Shown here: positions 1-7,541 of the stretch, piece by piece | Numbering within the stretch: position 1 is the first letter of the stretch | Layout: every line of letters starts with the position of its first letter | Assembly: GCA_964342805.1 (NCBI GenBank) | Contig: CAYFHQ010000081.1 | Coordinates: 1-17,600 of the forward strand | DNA: 17,600 bases | From: CAYFHQ01 sp964342805 | GTDB lineage: Bacteria; Bacillota; Clostridia; Peptostreptococcales; Acidaminobacteraceae | Reading direction: 5' to 3' | Program-made: the position numbers and the translations under genes | The notes under the pieces: generated by a model | What the model was told of the DNA's origin: nothing | The model's database searches: none | What the model saw: the letters and a program-made list of their open reading frames with translations, nothing else

Positions 1-689
1 ACTTAAAGGTGGACGGCTTAAAGGGTAAGCGGGTTGGCGTTCTGACGGGCTTCTTCGGTCAAGGCGCCCACCACATGGAGACCAACCGAGCGGTTAGGGG
101 TGCCATGGAGAGAATGGAATCGGGCGGGGCTAGCCTTGTGACCATTGACGACCCGATTGATTCTGGCTACCTGGTTCAGGAAGTCAGTGTGCACTTACAT
201 GATTTTAAAGACCACCTCAATCTCTACCTGGGCAACCTGCCCCAGGACGCACCGGTTCATTCTGTGGTGGAGATCTTGGAGGGTGGAAAGTACCACGCGG
301 GCATTGAGGACAACCTCAACAAGGCCATGGCCCTATCGACGGATTCTCAGGTCTACCGGGACCGACTCGTGTTGCGTATGGAGACCCAGGACCAGGTCAT
401 GAAACTCATGGCCAAGTATGGGGTGGATGCCTTGGTTTATCCCCACCAGAAGCAGTTGGTCTGCCATGTGGGTGGGTCCCAAAATGAAAGAAATGGCGTC
501 CTGGGATCTGTTACTGGATTCCCATCCATTTGTGTTCCAGCGGGCTTCTCTAGCCCAACTGAAAGTGCCCCTCTTGGGGTCCCCATTGGCATGGAAATTT
601 TGGGCCGGCCATTTACAGAAGAGGTGTTGGTTGAAATAGCCTATGGGTATGAACAAGTTGAAAGCATAAGAAAGGCACCAAAGCTATAA
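1..689 (+). CDS. Amidase-signature family hydrolase, C-terminal part (5' end outside window)
   Basis: The frame is open back to the window edge (codons from base 3), so the first GTG at 9 is internal and the gene is truncated at the 5' side. About 228 residues are visible, ending at TAA 687-689. The start of the visible part (LKGKRVGVLTGFFG) resembles the linker that follows the catalytic half of amidase-signature enzymes. The end has the typical C-terminal block: VDALVYP, then NGVLGSVTGFPSICVPAGF, then IGMEILGRPFTEEVL. The Ser-cisSer-Lys catalytic triad of this family lies in the N-terminal half and cannot be checked here. The family hydrolyses amides, including ureido acids, allophanate and aryl amides; the substrate cannot be read from this piece. 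Only 46 nt separate it from the next gene, and no terminator is seen, so it is probably co-transcribed with the CMD-fold, chemoreceptor and carbamate kinase genes. A role in a nitrogen-heterocycle pathway is inference from context. Confidence 0.85.
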   Translation, partial: LKVDGLKGKRVGVLTGFFGQGAHHMETNRAVRGAMERMESGGASLVTIDDPIDSGYLVQEVSVHLHDFKDHLNLYLGNLPQDAPVHSVVEILEGGKYHAGIEDNLNKAMALSTDSQVYRDRLVLRMETQDQVMKLMAKYGVDALVYPHQKQLVCHVGGSQNERNGVLGSVTGFPSICVPAGFSSPTESAPLGVPIGMEILGRPFTEEVLVEIAYGYEQVESIRKAPKL

Positions 690-735
690 AGATACCAAGT
701 TTTTAGGAGAAGGGGAAAAGTAGAGAGGGGTAAAC

Positions 736-1053
736 ATGAAGCGGATTGACGACAATTTCAAGTATTTTGCCACCAAACACAAGGACATCTATGAAGCCTA
801 CAAAAACTATGGTCAGTTGGTACACCAAGAGGGTGGACCGCTGGAAGACAAGACCAGAGCACTCTTGAAAGTGGTGATTTCTTCTGTGAGTGACCATGAC
901 TATGCTTTGGAAACCCATATGAAAAAGGCCATTGACGCAGGTTGTAGCCGTGAGGAAATCGAACACGGGATTCTCTTGACTGCGCCCACTGTGGGTTTTC
1001 CAAATATGATGGAATCCTTGCTGGTCATGCGGGGATTCTTTGACAAGGAATAA
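736..1053 (+). CDS. Carboxymuconolactone decarboxylase (CMD/AhpD-fold) family protein lacking CxxC
   Basis: This is a 105-residue all-helical protein of the usual size for single-domain CMD-family members. The second half shows the family pattern: H at the end of ALETH, then KKAIDAGCSREEIEHGILLTA, then a GFPNM segment. In AhpD-type members a CxxC pair sits a few residues before that His. Here the matching stretch reads HDYALETH, so both cysteines are absent and a peroxidase or disulfide role is unlikely. Other CMD-family members act as decarboxylases, lactonases or unassigned small enzymes, so the function stays unknown. The start at ATG 736 is supported by GAGAGGGG just upstream. It lies 46 nt after the amidase and 39 nt before the chemoreceptor, which suggests one operon. 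It may act on a small intermediate of the amidase/carbamate kinase pathway, but that is inference only. Confidence 0.8.
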   Translation: MKRIDDNFKYFATKHKDIYEAYKNYGQLVHQEGGPLEDKTRALLKVVISSVSDHDYALETHMKKAIDAGCSREEIEHGILLTAPTVGFPNMMESLLVMRGFFDKE

Positions 1054-1092
1054 AGAGCTATTGGCGAACGTGGGGAAGAAAAGAGGGGAAAG

Positions 1093-2688
1093 ATGATCCT
1101 GTTATTCATTGTACTGGTATTGATTACGATATTACAACTAATATTTATTCCAACCCTTCCACCGGTGATTATGGTCGGCGTCACCTTGATTTTTGCGGGA
1201 GTTGTAGTTTTTATACTGGAACTTCAAAAGCGTGACAATGCAGTTATGACCACGGTCATTGACAAGTATGCACACGGGAACTTTCTTGCAGAAGCACAGG
1301 GAAAAGTGCGCCTGACGGGAAGTAAGCGTCAAATGGAAGTCTTGGCCACCTTGCAGGTAACCATGAAGGACTGGTTATACACCATCCTTCTTTCGGAAAT
1401 TGATTTGACCCAATATGCCAAAAAGCTCCAGCATAATTCAGATAACACCCTGGAGCAAATGGCGGAAATCTCCAAACAAATAGAATTGATCAAGACCAAC
1501 TCCCACAGTGTGGCCCTGGCCTCCACGGACAATGCCTCTGTGTCAGAGGAAATGCAGTCATCCAATGATCAGATGTCCAGGTATAGTGAGGAGTACATGA
1601 AAATCACGTCGGCTTCACTTCAGACCATTAAGGAAGGCAAGCAGACGGTGACCCAGGCCCTGGCCGGCATAGACGTGATTGAAGAAAAAATGAATGCGTC
1701 GGTGACCAAGGTCAACGAACTGGAGTCCCTCATCCGGGCCATCCAAGACATGACCACGGGCATTAGCAACATAGCAGAACAAACCAACCTCCTGGCCCTC
1801 AATGCGTCCATTGAGTCCGCCAGAGCAGGAGACGCAGGTAGGGGCTTTGCAGTCGTTGCAGGTGAAGTCACCAAGTTGGCTTCTGAGTCTTCTGAGATCG
1901 CTGAGGAAATCCGTCGTGAAATGGCCTCCATGAGCAAGCAGATTGAGACCGTGACCACGGAGATCCACGAGGCAGTGGATAGTACCAAAGAGATCAAAAA
2001 CAGCAATGAAGACGCTGTCAAACACCTGGACGACATTGTCCAGAGTGCAGAGGGCATGTTGACCTTCATAGAGAAGATTTCTGTCAGTATTGGAGAACAG
2101 CTGACGGCTTCTGAGTCCTTGGCAGACAATGTGGACAGCCTGGCCAATTTGGCGGCAGACTCTGAAGAAGCCACCATTGTGGCCAGTAAGGATATTGACG
2201 ACCACAAGGTCATGACGGCAGAAAATGCGGAGTTGTCTGGGCAAATCCAAGACATCTCCAGCCAGTTGAATGCCTTTGTCCATAAGTTTGACGAGGCCAT
2301 TAACGAGGAACTCTTTCAAACGGGTGCTGAGCTTGCTGAAGTGATCCGCAAGAAGGGGGTAACCAATGACCTCCTGGCCCAGTATTCCAAGAAGACCGGC
2401 ATTTCTGAGTTTTACATTACCGATGAAAACGGCGTGACCACCCATTCCAACAATCCCCTTGGGATTGGCTTTACCATTGAAAATGACCCTGAAACCCAGG
2501 CTTATGTTTTCTATGGTATTTTGAATGATCCAAATAAGAAGGTGGCCCAGGCCATGACCATTCGAGACATCGATGGTCGCAAGTTTAAGTTTATTGGAAT
2601 TTCGAGAACAGACCAGCGGGGCATTATCCAGTTGGGGCTGTCCCTTGAGGATATTATTTCCTTCCGTGGCCAGTATGCTACGGACTAG
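1093..2688 (+). CDS. Methyl-accepting chemotaxis protein with C-terminal cytoplasmic sensor-like domain
   Basis: This 531-residue chemoreceptor starts with two hydrophobic segments (about residues 1-20 and 24-43) separated by only a few residues (TLPP), so there is almost no outside domain. A coiled-coil signalling region follows (about 100-400). The conserved hairpin tip is at about 229-260 and reads EQTNLLALNASIESARAG, then GRGFAVVAGEV; it is the contact for CheA and CheW. After the coiled coil, residues about 405-531 form a separate globular domain with a Cache/PAS-like pattern (FYITDENGVTTHSNNP, then a GRKFKFIGISR strand and a final GIIQLGLSLEDI). With the two membrane segments at the N-terminus, this domain should be cytoplasmic, so the receptor probably reads an internal metabolite. 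No C-terminal CheR-docking pentapeptide is seen. RBS AGAGGGG precedes ATG 1093. It is embedded between catabolic genes, 56 nt before arcC, which suggests taxis tied to the pathway substrate. The ligand is unknown. Confidence 0.92.
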   Translation: MILLFIVLVLITILQLIFIPTLPPVIMVGVTLIFAGVVVFILELQKRDNAVMTTVIDKYAHGNFLAEAQGKVRLTGSKRQMEVLATLQVTMKDWLYTILLSEIDLTQYAKKLQHNSDNTLEQMAEISKQIELIKTNSHSVALASTDNASVSEEMQSSNDQMSRYSEEYMKITSASLQTIKEGKQTVTQALAGIDVIEEKMNASVTKVNELESLIRAIQDMTTGISNIAEQTNLLALNASIESARAGDAGRGFAVVAGEVTKLASESSEIAEEIRREMASMSKQIETVTTEIHEAVDSTKEIKNSNEDAVKHLDDIVQSAEGMLTFIEKISVSIGEQLTASESLADNVDSLANLAADSEEATIVASKDIDDHKVMTAENAELSGQIQDISSQLNAFVHKFDEAINEELFQTGAELAEVIRKKGVTNDLLAQYSKKTGISEFYITDENGVTTHSNNPLGIGFTIENDPETQAYVFYGILNDPNKKVAQAMTIRDIDGRKFKFIGISRTDQRGIIQLGLSLEDIISFRGQYATD

Positions 2689-2744
2689 GTTCTTGAACCA
2701 TAGATGTATAAAGTGAGCGTGTAGAGGGATAGAAGGAGAAAGAC

Positions 2745-3683
2745 ATGAAATCAAAAATCGTTGTTGCCTTGGGGGGCAATGCTCTGGGAAAGAACCCTGT
2801 GGAGCAATTGGAACTGGTAAAGAACACGGCCCTACCTATTGTTGACCTGATTGAAGAAGGCCATGAAGTGATCCTGGCCCACGGGAATGGTCCCCAGGTT
2901 GGTATGATCAACTTGGCCATGGAAACGTCTGCCCAGTCTGACCATGGGACGCCGGAAATGCCCTTCCCAGAGTGTGGCGCCATGAGCCAGGGCTATATTG
3001 GCTACCACTTGCAAAATGCCATCCGTGAGGAAATGGAAAAGCGGAGCTTGAATATCCCAGTGGCAACAGTGGTCACCCAGGTGATCGTGGACAAGGAAGA
3101 CCCGGCCTTTGCCAACCCAAGCAAGCCTGTGGGCAGCTTCTATTCCAAGGAGGAGGCTGACCAGTTGGTGGAAGCCAAGGGCTGGTCCATGGTGGAAGAC
3201 GCTGGTCGTGGCTACCGCCGTGTGGTTCCGTCTCCAAAACCGGTAGACGTGGTTGAAAAAGAAACTGTGAAACTCATGGTAGAAGCGGGTCACATTGTCA
3301 TTACTGTAGGCGGGGGCGGTATCCCTGTAGTGAAAGAAGGGGCCCATTTGACAGGTGTTCCAGCAGTAATTGACAAGGACTTTGCCAGCTCCAAACTGGC
3401 GGAAATCATTGACGCAGACTACTTGATCATTCTGACAGCCGTTGAAAAGGTAGCCCTTAACTTTGGTAAGCCGGATGAAAAATGGTTGTCTGAAATCTCC
3501 ATCGAAGAGGCCCAAGGCTACATTGATGAAGAACACTTTGCACCGGGTTCCATGCTACCCAAGGTCCAGGCTGCGCTTGCCTTTGCGTCTTCTAAGCCAG
3601 GCCGTAAGTCTCTCATTACTTCCCTTGAAAAAGCCAAAGAGGGGATTATGGGACATACTGGTACGTTAATTACACAGAAATAG
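2745..3683 (+). CDS. arcC: Carbamate kinase
   Basis: Carbamate kinase interconverts carbamoyl phosphate plus ADP with carbamate plus ATP; in catabolism it makes ATP, and carbamate falls apart to ammonia and CO2. The 312-residue length is the family norm. Diagnostic motifs occur in order: KIVVALGGNALG at the N-terminus, AHGNGPQVG (about 45-53), MSQGYIGYHLQNAI (about 84-97), GRGYRRVVPSP (about 155-165), IVITVGGGGIPV (about 185-196), the DKDFASSKLAEIIDAD block (about 211-226) that lines the nucleotide site, and PGSMLPKVQAALAFA near the end. RBS GAAGGAG lies 8 nt before ATG 2745. It is the last gene of the operon and is followed at once by a strong terminator. No arginine deiminase or ornithine carbamoyltransferase is nearby, so the carbamoyl phosphate probably comes from breakdown of a ureido compound (for example in purine or pyrimidine catabolism) and not from arginine; that source is inference. 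Confidence 0.96.
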   Translation: MKSKIVVALGGNALGKNPVEQLELVKNTALPIVDLIEEGHEVILAHGNGPQVGMINLAMETSAQSDHGTPEMPFPECGAMSQGYIGYHLQNAIREEMEKRSLNIPVATVVTQVIVDKEDPAFANPSKPVGSFYSKEEADQLVEAKGWSMVEDAGRGYRRVVPSPKPVDVVEKETVKLMVEAGHIVITVGGGGIPVVKEGAHLTGVPAVIDKDFASSKLAEIIDADYLIILTAVEKVALNFGKPDEKWLSEISIEEAQGYIDEEHFAPGSMLPKVQAALAFASSKPGRKSLITSLEKAKEGIMGHTGTLITQK

Positions 3684-3685
3684 GG

Positions 3686-3691
3686 TATAAT
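3686..3691 (+). promoter_or_regulatory. Possible -10 box for the flavin oxidoreductase gene
   Basis: A perfect TATAAT lies 3 nt after the arcC stop codon. A transcript from it would begin near 3697-3699, inside the left arm of the arcC terminator, so the new RNA could not form that hairpin fully, and it would give a leader of about 55 nt for the gene at 3752. No convincing -35 hexamer sits 16-18 nt upstream (the sequence there is ACGTTA). This is the only promoter-like element in the 68-nt gap, so it is reported with low confidence. Confidence 0.35.
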
Positions 3692-3693
3692 AT

Positions 3694-3733
3694 GCGTAGT
3701 GTTCGGCGTCTTGCTGGGCACTACGCTATTTTT
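3694..3733 (+). terminator. Rho-independent terminator after arcC
   Basis: A 14-bp stem (left arm 3694-3707 GCGTAGTGTTCGGC, right arm 3713-3726 GCTGGGCACTACGC, three G-T pairs) with a 5-nt loop is followed by TATTTTT at 3727-3733. It closes the amidase-to-arcC operon. Confidence 0.88.
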
Positions 3734-3751
3734 ATGAATTGAGGAAACCCT

Positions 3752-5011
3752 ATGAACATGGAAAACAAACACTATTCAGTAATCATAGTTGGTGGAGGAC
3801 CCAGTGGGATTGCCTGCGCTGACCACCTGCAAAAGCAGGGGATTGATTATGTCATTATAGAGCAAAAAGACATGCTACAAACCTGGAAAAATGAGCGGTG
3901 GGACTCCTTTTACCTGGTCACTCCCAACTGGATGACCAACCTGCCTGGGGTGGACCAAGACCTGCCCTATGACAATGAGTATATGACCAAGGACGAGATT
4001 TACACTTGGCTAAAAAAATACATGGACCACGTGGCCCCCAACTTTGTGGACCACACCAAGATTTTAAGGCTGTATCGAGATGGCAAGACCTATGTGGCCA
4101 ATACGGACCGTGGGATTTTCACCGCGGACCAGGTCATTGTGGCCACGGGCATGTTTAACCAGCCCTTTATTCCCCAGGTGACCACCAAGATCCCGGCCTC
4201 CGTCAACCAGATCCATTCCATTGACTATTTTAATCCCCGGCAGTTGGTAGAAGGCAATACTATCGTGGTGGGAAGTGGTCGATCAGGCGTCCAGATTGCC
4301 CTGGAAATCCGACAGGAACTGAGTTCAGAAGTCTACTTGTCTGTTGGGTCCATGACCCCCCTACCTACCATTTACCGGAATGTCAATGGGGTCTACTGGC
4401 TCAACCGCTTGTCAGGTTACACCCAGGGCAAGGAGGTCCTGCCCTACAAGGATGACGACCTCCATAATGAGAATATCGTTCATAAGATCAGCCAAAACCT
4501 CTTTAACTGCCAGGCAGAAGGGGTGGAACTCACAGGTCGCCTAGTCAATGCTGGGGACAACTTCATTGAGTTTTCCGACAGCCTCTGCAAGGCCCTGGAC
4601 CAGGGAACGGCCTACTTGAGACAGGTGGAAAGGCAAATTGACGCTGTCATTGAAACAGCAGACTTAAACCTGTCTGAGCGTCAGGTGGACTTTAACTTAC
4701 GGACCCTCAACTGCCATGAGCTGGACCCTATTATGCTGGTGGATATCCAAAAGAAAAACATCAAAAACATTGTATGGTGCACAGGCTTCCGGCCCCACTA
4801 TGAATGGCTGGACCTGGACATCTTTGACCAAAGCGGTATGCCCATTTTGGCTGACGGCTATAGCACTAAGGAAGACGTCTATTTCTGCGGCATGGGCCTA
4901 CAGCCTGACCCAGAGACCAAGTCCAGTTTTGGCGTGGGCCTCTTTGCCTTTACTGAGTCGGCTGAGCGGGCCGTTGAGGCTTTGGTCCGCAATCGACAGT
5001 CATCTAGGTAA
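3752..5011 (+). CDS. FAD/NAD(P)-dependent oxidoreductase, flavin monooxygenase-like
   Basis: This 419-residue protein has two dinucleotide-binding folds. The N-terminal FAD site is VIIVGGGPSGIACADHL (glycines at residues 14-19), and a second glycine-rich site, IVVGSGRSGVQIALEI (about 172-178), should bind NAD(P)H. ATGMFNQPFIP (about 130-140) and CTGFRPHYEWL (about 343-353) are the linking motifs seen in flavin monooxygenase and related two-domain oxidoreductases. The segment RWDSFYLVTPNW near residue 50 recalls the MSMEG_0569-type flavin oxidoreductases (from memory, not searched). The substrate is unknown; oxygenation or simple dehydrogenation are both possible, and in an anaerobe the second is more likely. 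ATG 3752 is preferred over ATG 3758 because TGAGGAAA lies the right distance upstream of the first. The gene stands alone between two terminators, so it is probably a single-gene transcription unit. Its place beside the molybdenum hydroxylases suggests a later or parallel oxidation in the same pathway, which is inference. Confidence 0.85.
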   Translation: MNMENKHYSVIIVGGGPSGIACADHLQKQGIDYVIIEQKDMLQTWKNERWDSFYLVTPNWMTNLPGVDQDLPYDNEYMTKDEIYTWLKKYMDHVAPNFVDHTKILRLYRDGKTYVANTDRGIFTADQVIVATGMFNQPFIPQVTTKIPASVNQIHSIDYFNPRQLVEGNTIVVGSGRSGVQIALEIRQELSSEVYLSVGSMTPLPTIYRNVNGVYWLNRLSGYTQGKEVLPYKDDDLHNENIVHKISQNLFNCQAEGVELTGRLVNAGDNFIEFSDSLCKALDQGTAYLRQVERQIDAVIETADLNLSERQVDFNLRTLNCHELDPIMLVDIQKKNIKNIVWCTGFRPHYEWLDLDIFDQSGMPILADGYSTKEDVYFCGMGLQPDPETKSSFGVGLFAFTESAERAVEALVRNRQSSR

Positions 5012-5084
5012 GTTGTGGTGTGAAAGTCATCGGCGGGATGAAAAGAGACGAACCAGAATCCAAGAAATAACCAATCAGATAGCG

Positions 5085-5116
5085 AACAGAGACCCCTTTC
5101 GTGGTCTCTGTTTTTT
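5085..5116 (+). terminator. Rho-independent terminator after the flavin oxidoreductase gene
   Basis: A perfect 10-bp stem (5085-5094 AACAGAGACC with 5103-5112 GGTCTCTGTT) and an 8-nt loop run into an uninterrupted T tract through 5116. It separates the flavin gene from the first molybdenum hydroxylase operon. Confidence 0.9.
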
Positions 5117-5134
5117 CTTGTAAGAAAACAACAA

Positions 5135-5150
5135 TTTCCTCCTGAGGAAA
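5135..5150. promoter_or_regulatory. Palindromic operator candidate ahead of hydroxylase operon 1
   Basis: TTTCCTC and GAGGAAA form perfect 7-bp arms around a 2-nt centre, too tight for an RNA terminator loop and without a T-run. The site lies about 30 nt upstream of a TATACT box and 64 nt before the start codon, as expected for a dimeric regulator site. I found no second copy in the other control regions of the window, so the binding protein is unknown. Confidence 0.35.
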
Positions 5151-5178
5151 CTATAGTCTAGAAGCCATGGGAAAAGGG

Positions 5179-5184
5179 TATACT
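5179..5184 (+). promoter_or_regulatory. Possible -10 box of molybdenum hydroxylase operon 1
   Basis: TATACT, one change from TATAAT, lies 29 nt before ATG 5214, after the preceding terminator. The -35 position (GTCTAG at 5156-5161) is a poor match, so the promoter would need an activator or is misplaced. The surrounding GTATACTA also resembles the core of the paired repeats at 12273-12326. Confidence 0.35.
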
Positions 5185-5213
5185 AGAAGGAGAAACCAAA
5201 GAGGAGTGAGACC

Positions 5214-7541
5214 ATGGGAAAAAACAGTAGTGTCGGCACCTCCGCCTTTCGTAAGGAAAGCCTAGAGAAAGTCAGCGGACAAGTGCTATACGGTAATGAT
5301 TACAACGATCCAAGACTCCTGCACGGTGCGGTGAAAGTCAGTCCCCACGCCCATGCAGCTATCACCTCAGTGGACACCTCCCAGGCCAAGGCTATGCCAG
5401 GTGTCAAAGCCATACTGGTGGGGGACGATTTTGATATTAACTTCGGCCTCTATCTGGGGGACAAGTCCCCCATTGCCAGAGGAGTCGTTAGACACCACGG
5501 TGAAGTGGTGGCTGTGGCTGTGGCAGACACCCTGGAGAACGCCCAGGCAGCAGTCAACCAAGTGCAGATTACATATGAGCCTTTAGAAGTGATTTCAACC
5601 CCTTCTCAGGCCCTTGGTGAGGGTGCCCCCCTCATCCACCCGGACATGGGAACCTATTCTCACATTGACCCCATCCATCCAGAGCCAGGTTCCAACATTG
5701 CCAACCGGACGAAAATCAGGAAGGGTGACGTGGCCAGTGCCATGGAGGCCGCATCCGCTGTGGTGGAAACCCAGGTCTCTATTCCCTGTGGTGACCACGT
5801 GGCCATGGAACCCCGTTTGGCCATAGCAGAAATCAAAAAAACCGGAGACATTCATATGGTGTCGGCCACCCAGGCCCCCTTTGTTGTCAAGGGGCTTATG
5901 AGTGCCTTTTTTGATATCGACCCGGGCAAGATTGTTGTCCATGCCCCCATGTTGGGTGGCGGCTTTGGTGGCAAGGCGGGTATCCAGCTGGAAGGTTTGG
6001 CCTACTTGCTCTCCCTCAAAGTCGGTGGACGACCTGTTAAACTGGTCAACACCCGGGAAAATGACCTCTTAGCCTCCCCAGGCCATATCGGCCTAGAAGG
6101 CAGGGTCAAGTTGGCTGTGGACGCTAACAACCACTTCACAGCCATGGAGTTGGACTACCACTTCAATAGCGGCGCCTTTGCCGATTATGCTGTAAATGTT
6201 TCTCGAGCAGCAGCGATTTCTTGTACGGGACCCTACTACGTGCCCAATATTCGTTGCGACTCCCTCTGTGTCTATACCAACCAGCCTTTCGCCACAGCCT
6301 ACCGGGGTTTTGGCCACATTGAACTGGGATTTGCCATAGAAAGAGCTATTGACGATATGGCCCTAAAACTAGACATGGACCCCTATGAACTCCGACGACT
6401 AAACGGAGTCAAAGCGGGGCAAACCACGCCGGTCCAAAGTGTCTTAAACCAGTCTACTGGTCGAATAGACAAGTGTTTTGACCGGGTCAATGACATGTTA
6501 GGTGGCCAGATTGGCCAAGTGGAAGATCTAGGAGACCACAAGGTACGGGCCAAGGCCATCACTGGTCTTTGGAAGGCCCCAGCCATGCCGACCAATACAG
6601 ACGCCGGAGCCATTCTAACCTTCAATGGAGACGGATCATGCAATATCAATACAGGTGTCGTTGAGATTGGCCAGGGGACCAAAACAGGCCTAGGCCAGAT
6701 TGCTGCAGAAACCCTGGGTATCCCTCTAGAAAAGGTTCATGTGCAAATGCCAGTGGACACGCGAATAGCGCCCAGTGACTGGGCTACAGCTGCCAGCCGG
6801 GGCTTGTTCATGGCAGGGAATGCCGTCTATGAGGCCTGTCAAGACGCCATTGCTCAAATTAAAGAAGTGGGATCACAAGTTCTTCGGGTGCCTCCCCAGG
6901 ACCTGGTTGTGGACAAGGAAAGAGTTTGCGTGCCTGACGAACCCCACCATGGTCTAGACCTGGCAGAAGTAGCCCTGGGTTACGTTTATCCCAATGGCAA
7001 CGCCATCTTTGGCCAGATCATCGGCCGGGGGCGTTACATCGCAAAGAACCTGACAGACATCGATCCGGAAACCGGAGCCGGCCACCCAGACCTGGAATGG
7101 ACCCTGGGGGCAGAAGGGGTAGAGATTGACGTTGACCTGAGAACGGGCCAGTACACCATCAACAAGGCGGTTTGCTGTATAGACGTTGGCCGGGTCATCA
7201 ACCCACAAATTGCCCGGGGCCAGATCGTCGGCGGCATGGCCATGGGAATCGGCTATACCACCATGGAGGGCTTTAAGCTCAATAGCCGGGGGCAGATTAC
7301 CAATGACACCCTGCGGGACTTTAAAATCATGCGGTATGACGACGCGCCCACTTACCAGGTGGAATTCCTGGAAACCCCTCAACAAGACGGACCCTACGGG
7401 GCCAGGGGACTTGGGGAGCAGTCGGTGATTGGCATGCCTGGAGCTGTGAGTAACGCCTTGTCCAGGGCCATTGGCAAGAGCCTCAACCACATACCCATTA
7501 CACCGGAAACCCTATGGCGGACCATGATGGAGGACAAGTAA
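5214..7541 (+). CDS. Molybdenum hydroxylase large (molybdopterin-binding) subunit, xanthine dehydrogenase family, copy 1
   Basis: This 775-residue protein is the catalytic subunit of a heterotrimeric Mo-hydroxylase, which adds an oxygen from water to an aromatic heterocycle or aldehyde. Cofactor and active-site motifs are present: GGGFGGK at 248-254, AYRGFG with Arg364 (the equivalent of bovine Arg880), a DWATAASRG segment near 523, and GARGLGEQ with Glu735, the equivalent of the catalytic base Glu1261. After GGGFGGK there is Ala255 where bovine xanthine oxidase has Glu802, so xanthine specificity cannot be assumed. It lacks the Cys loop (CSFR) of CO dehydrogenase. ATG 5214 has GAGGAG 7 nt upstream. 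It is the first gene of a tight operon (Mo, FAD, Fe-S); the stop overlaps the next start. The copy 2 subunit at 13757 is paralogous, sharing GLYL-DK, NI-N, RKGD and many other blocks. The numbering against bovine enzyme is by motif, not by a computed alignment. Confidence 0.93.
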   Translation: MGKNSSVGTSAFRKESLEKVSGQVLYGNDYNDPRLLHGAVKVSPHAHAAITSVDTSQAKAMPGVKAILVGDDFDINFGLYLGDKSPIARGVVRHHGEVVAVAVADTLENAQAAVNQVQITYEPLEVISTPSQALGEGAPLIHPDMGTYSHIDPIHPEPGSNIANRTKIRKGDVASAMEAASAVVETQVSIPCGDHVAMEPRLAIAEIKKTGDIHMVSATQAPFVVKGLMSAFFDIDPGKIVVHAPMLGGGFGGKAGIQLEGLAYLLSLKVGGRPVKLVNTRENDLLASPGHIGLEGRVKLAVDANNHFTAMELDYHFNSGAFADYAVNVSRAAAISCTGPYYVPNIRCDSLCVYTNQPFATAYRGFGHIELGFAIERAIDDMALKLDMDPYELRRLNGVKAGQTTPVQSVLNQSTGRIDKCFDRVNDMLGGQIGQVEDLGDHKVRAKAITGLWKAPAMPTNTDAGAILTFNGDGSCNINTGVVEIGQGTKTGLGQIAAETLGIPLEKVHVQMPVDTRIAPSDWATAASRGLFMAGNAVYEACQDAIAQIKEVGSQVLRVPPQDLVVDKERVCVPDEPHHGLDLAEVALGYVYPNGNAIFGQIIGRGRYIAKNLTDIDPETGAGHPDLEWTLGAEGVEIDVDLRTGQYTINKAVCCIDVGRVINPQIARGQIVGGMAMGIGYTTMEGFKLNSRGQITNDTLRDFKIMRYDDAPTYQVEFLETPQQDGPYGARGLGEQSVIGMPGAVSNALSRAIGKSLNHIPITPETLWRTMMEDK

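Noticed and set aside
2688..2699. Short palindrome GGTTCTTGAACC after the chemoreceptor stop as a terminator
   Set aside because: The arms are 5 bp with a 2-nt loop and no T-run, and arcC follows closely with its own RBS, so the operon probably continues.
1615..2754. Long open frame (379 codons) on the minus strand opposite the chemoreceptor gene
   Set aside because: It is fully antisense to a clear chemoreceptor, has no recognisable domain or ribosome binding site, and its composition is what the reverse strand of that coding sequence would give.
4716..5123. Second + strand frame running out of the end of the flavin oxidoreductase gene into the terminator
   Set aside because: It lies mostly inside the conserved C-terminus of that protein in another frame and crosses the terminator hairpin, so it is not a gene.
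6954..7490. Minus-strand open frame opposite the Mo subunit of operon 1, and similar frames opposite arcC (2832-3536) and the permease (16703-17368)
   Set aside because: All are shadows of strongly conserved + strand genes and show no motif of their own.
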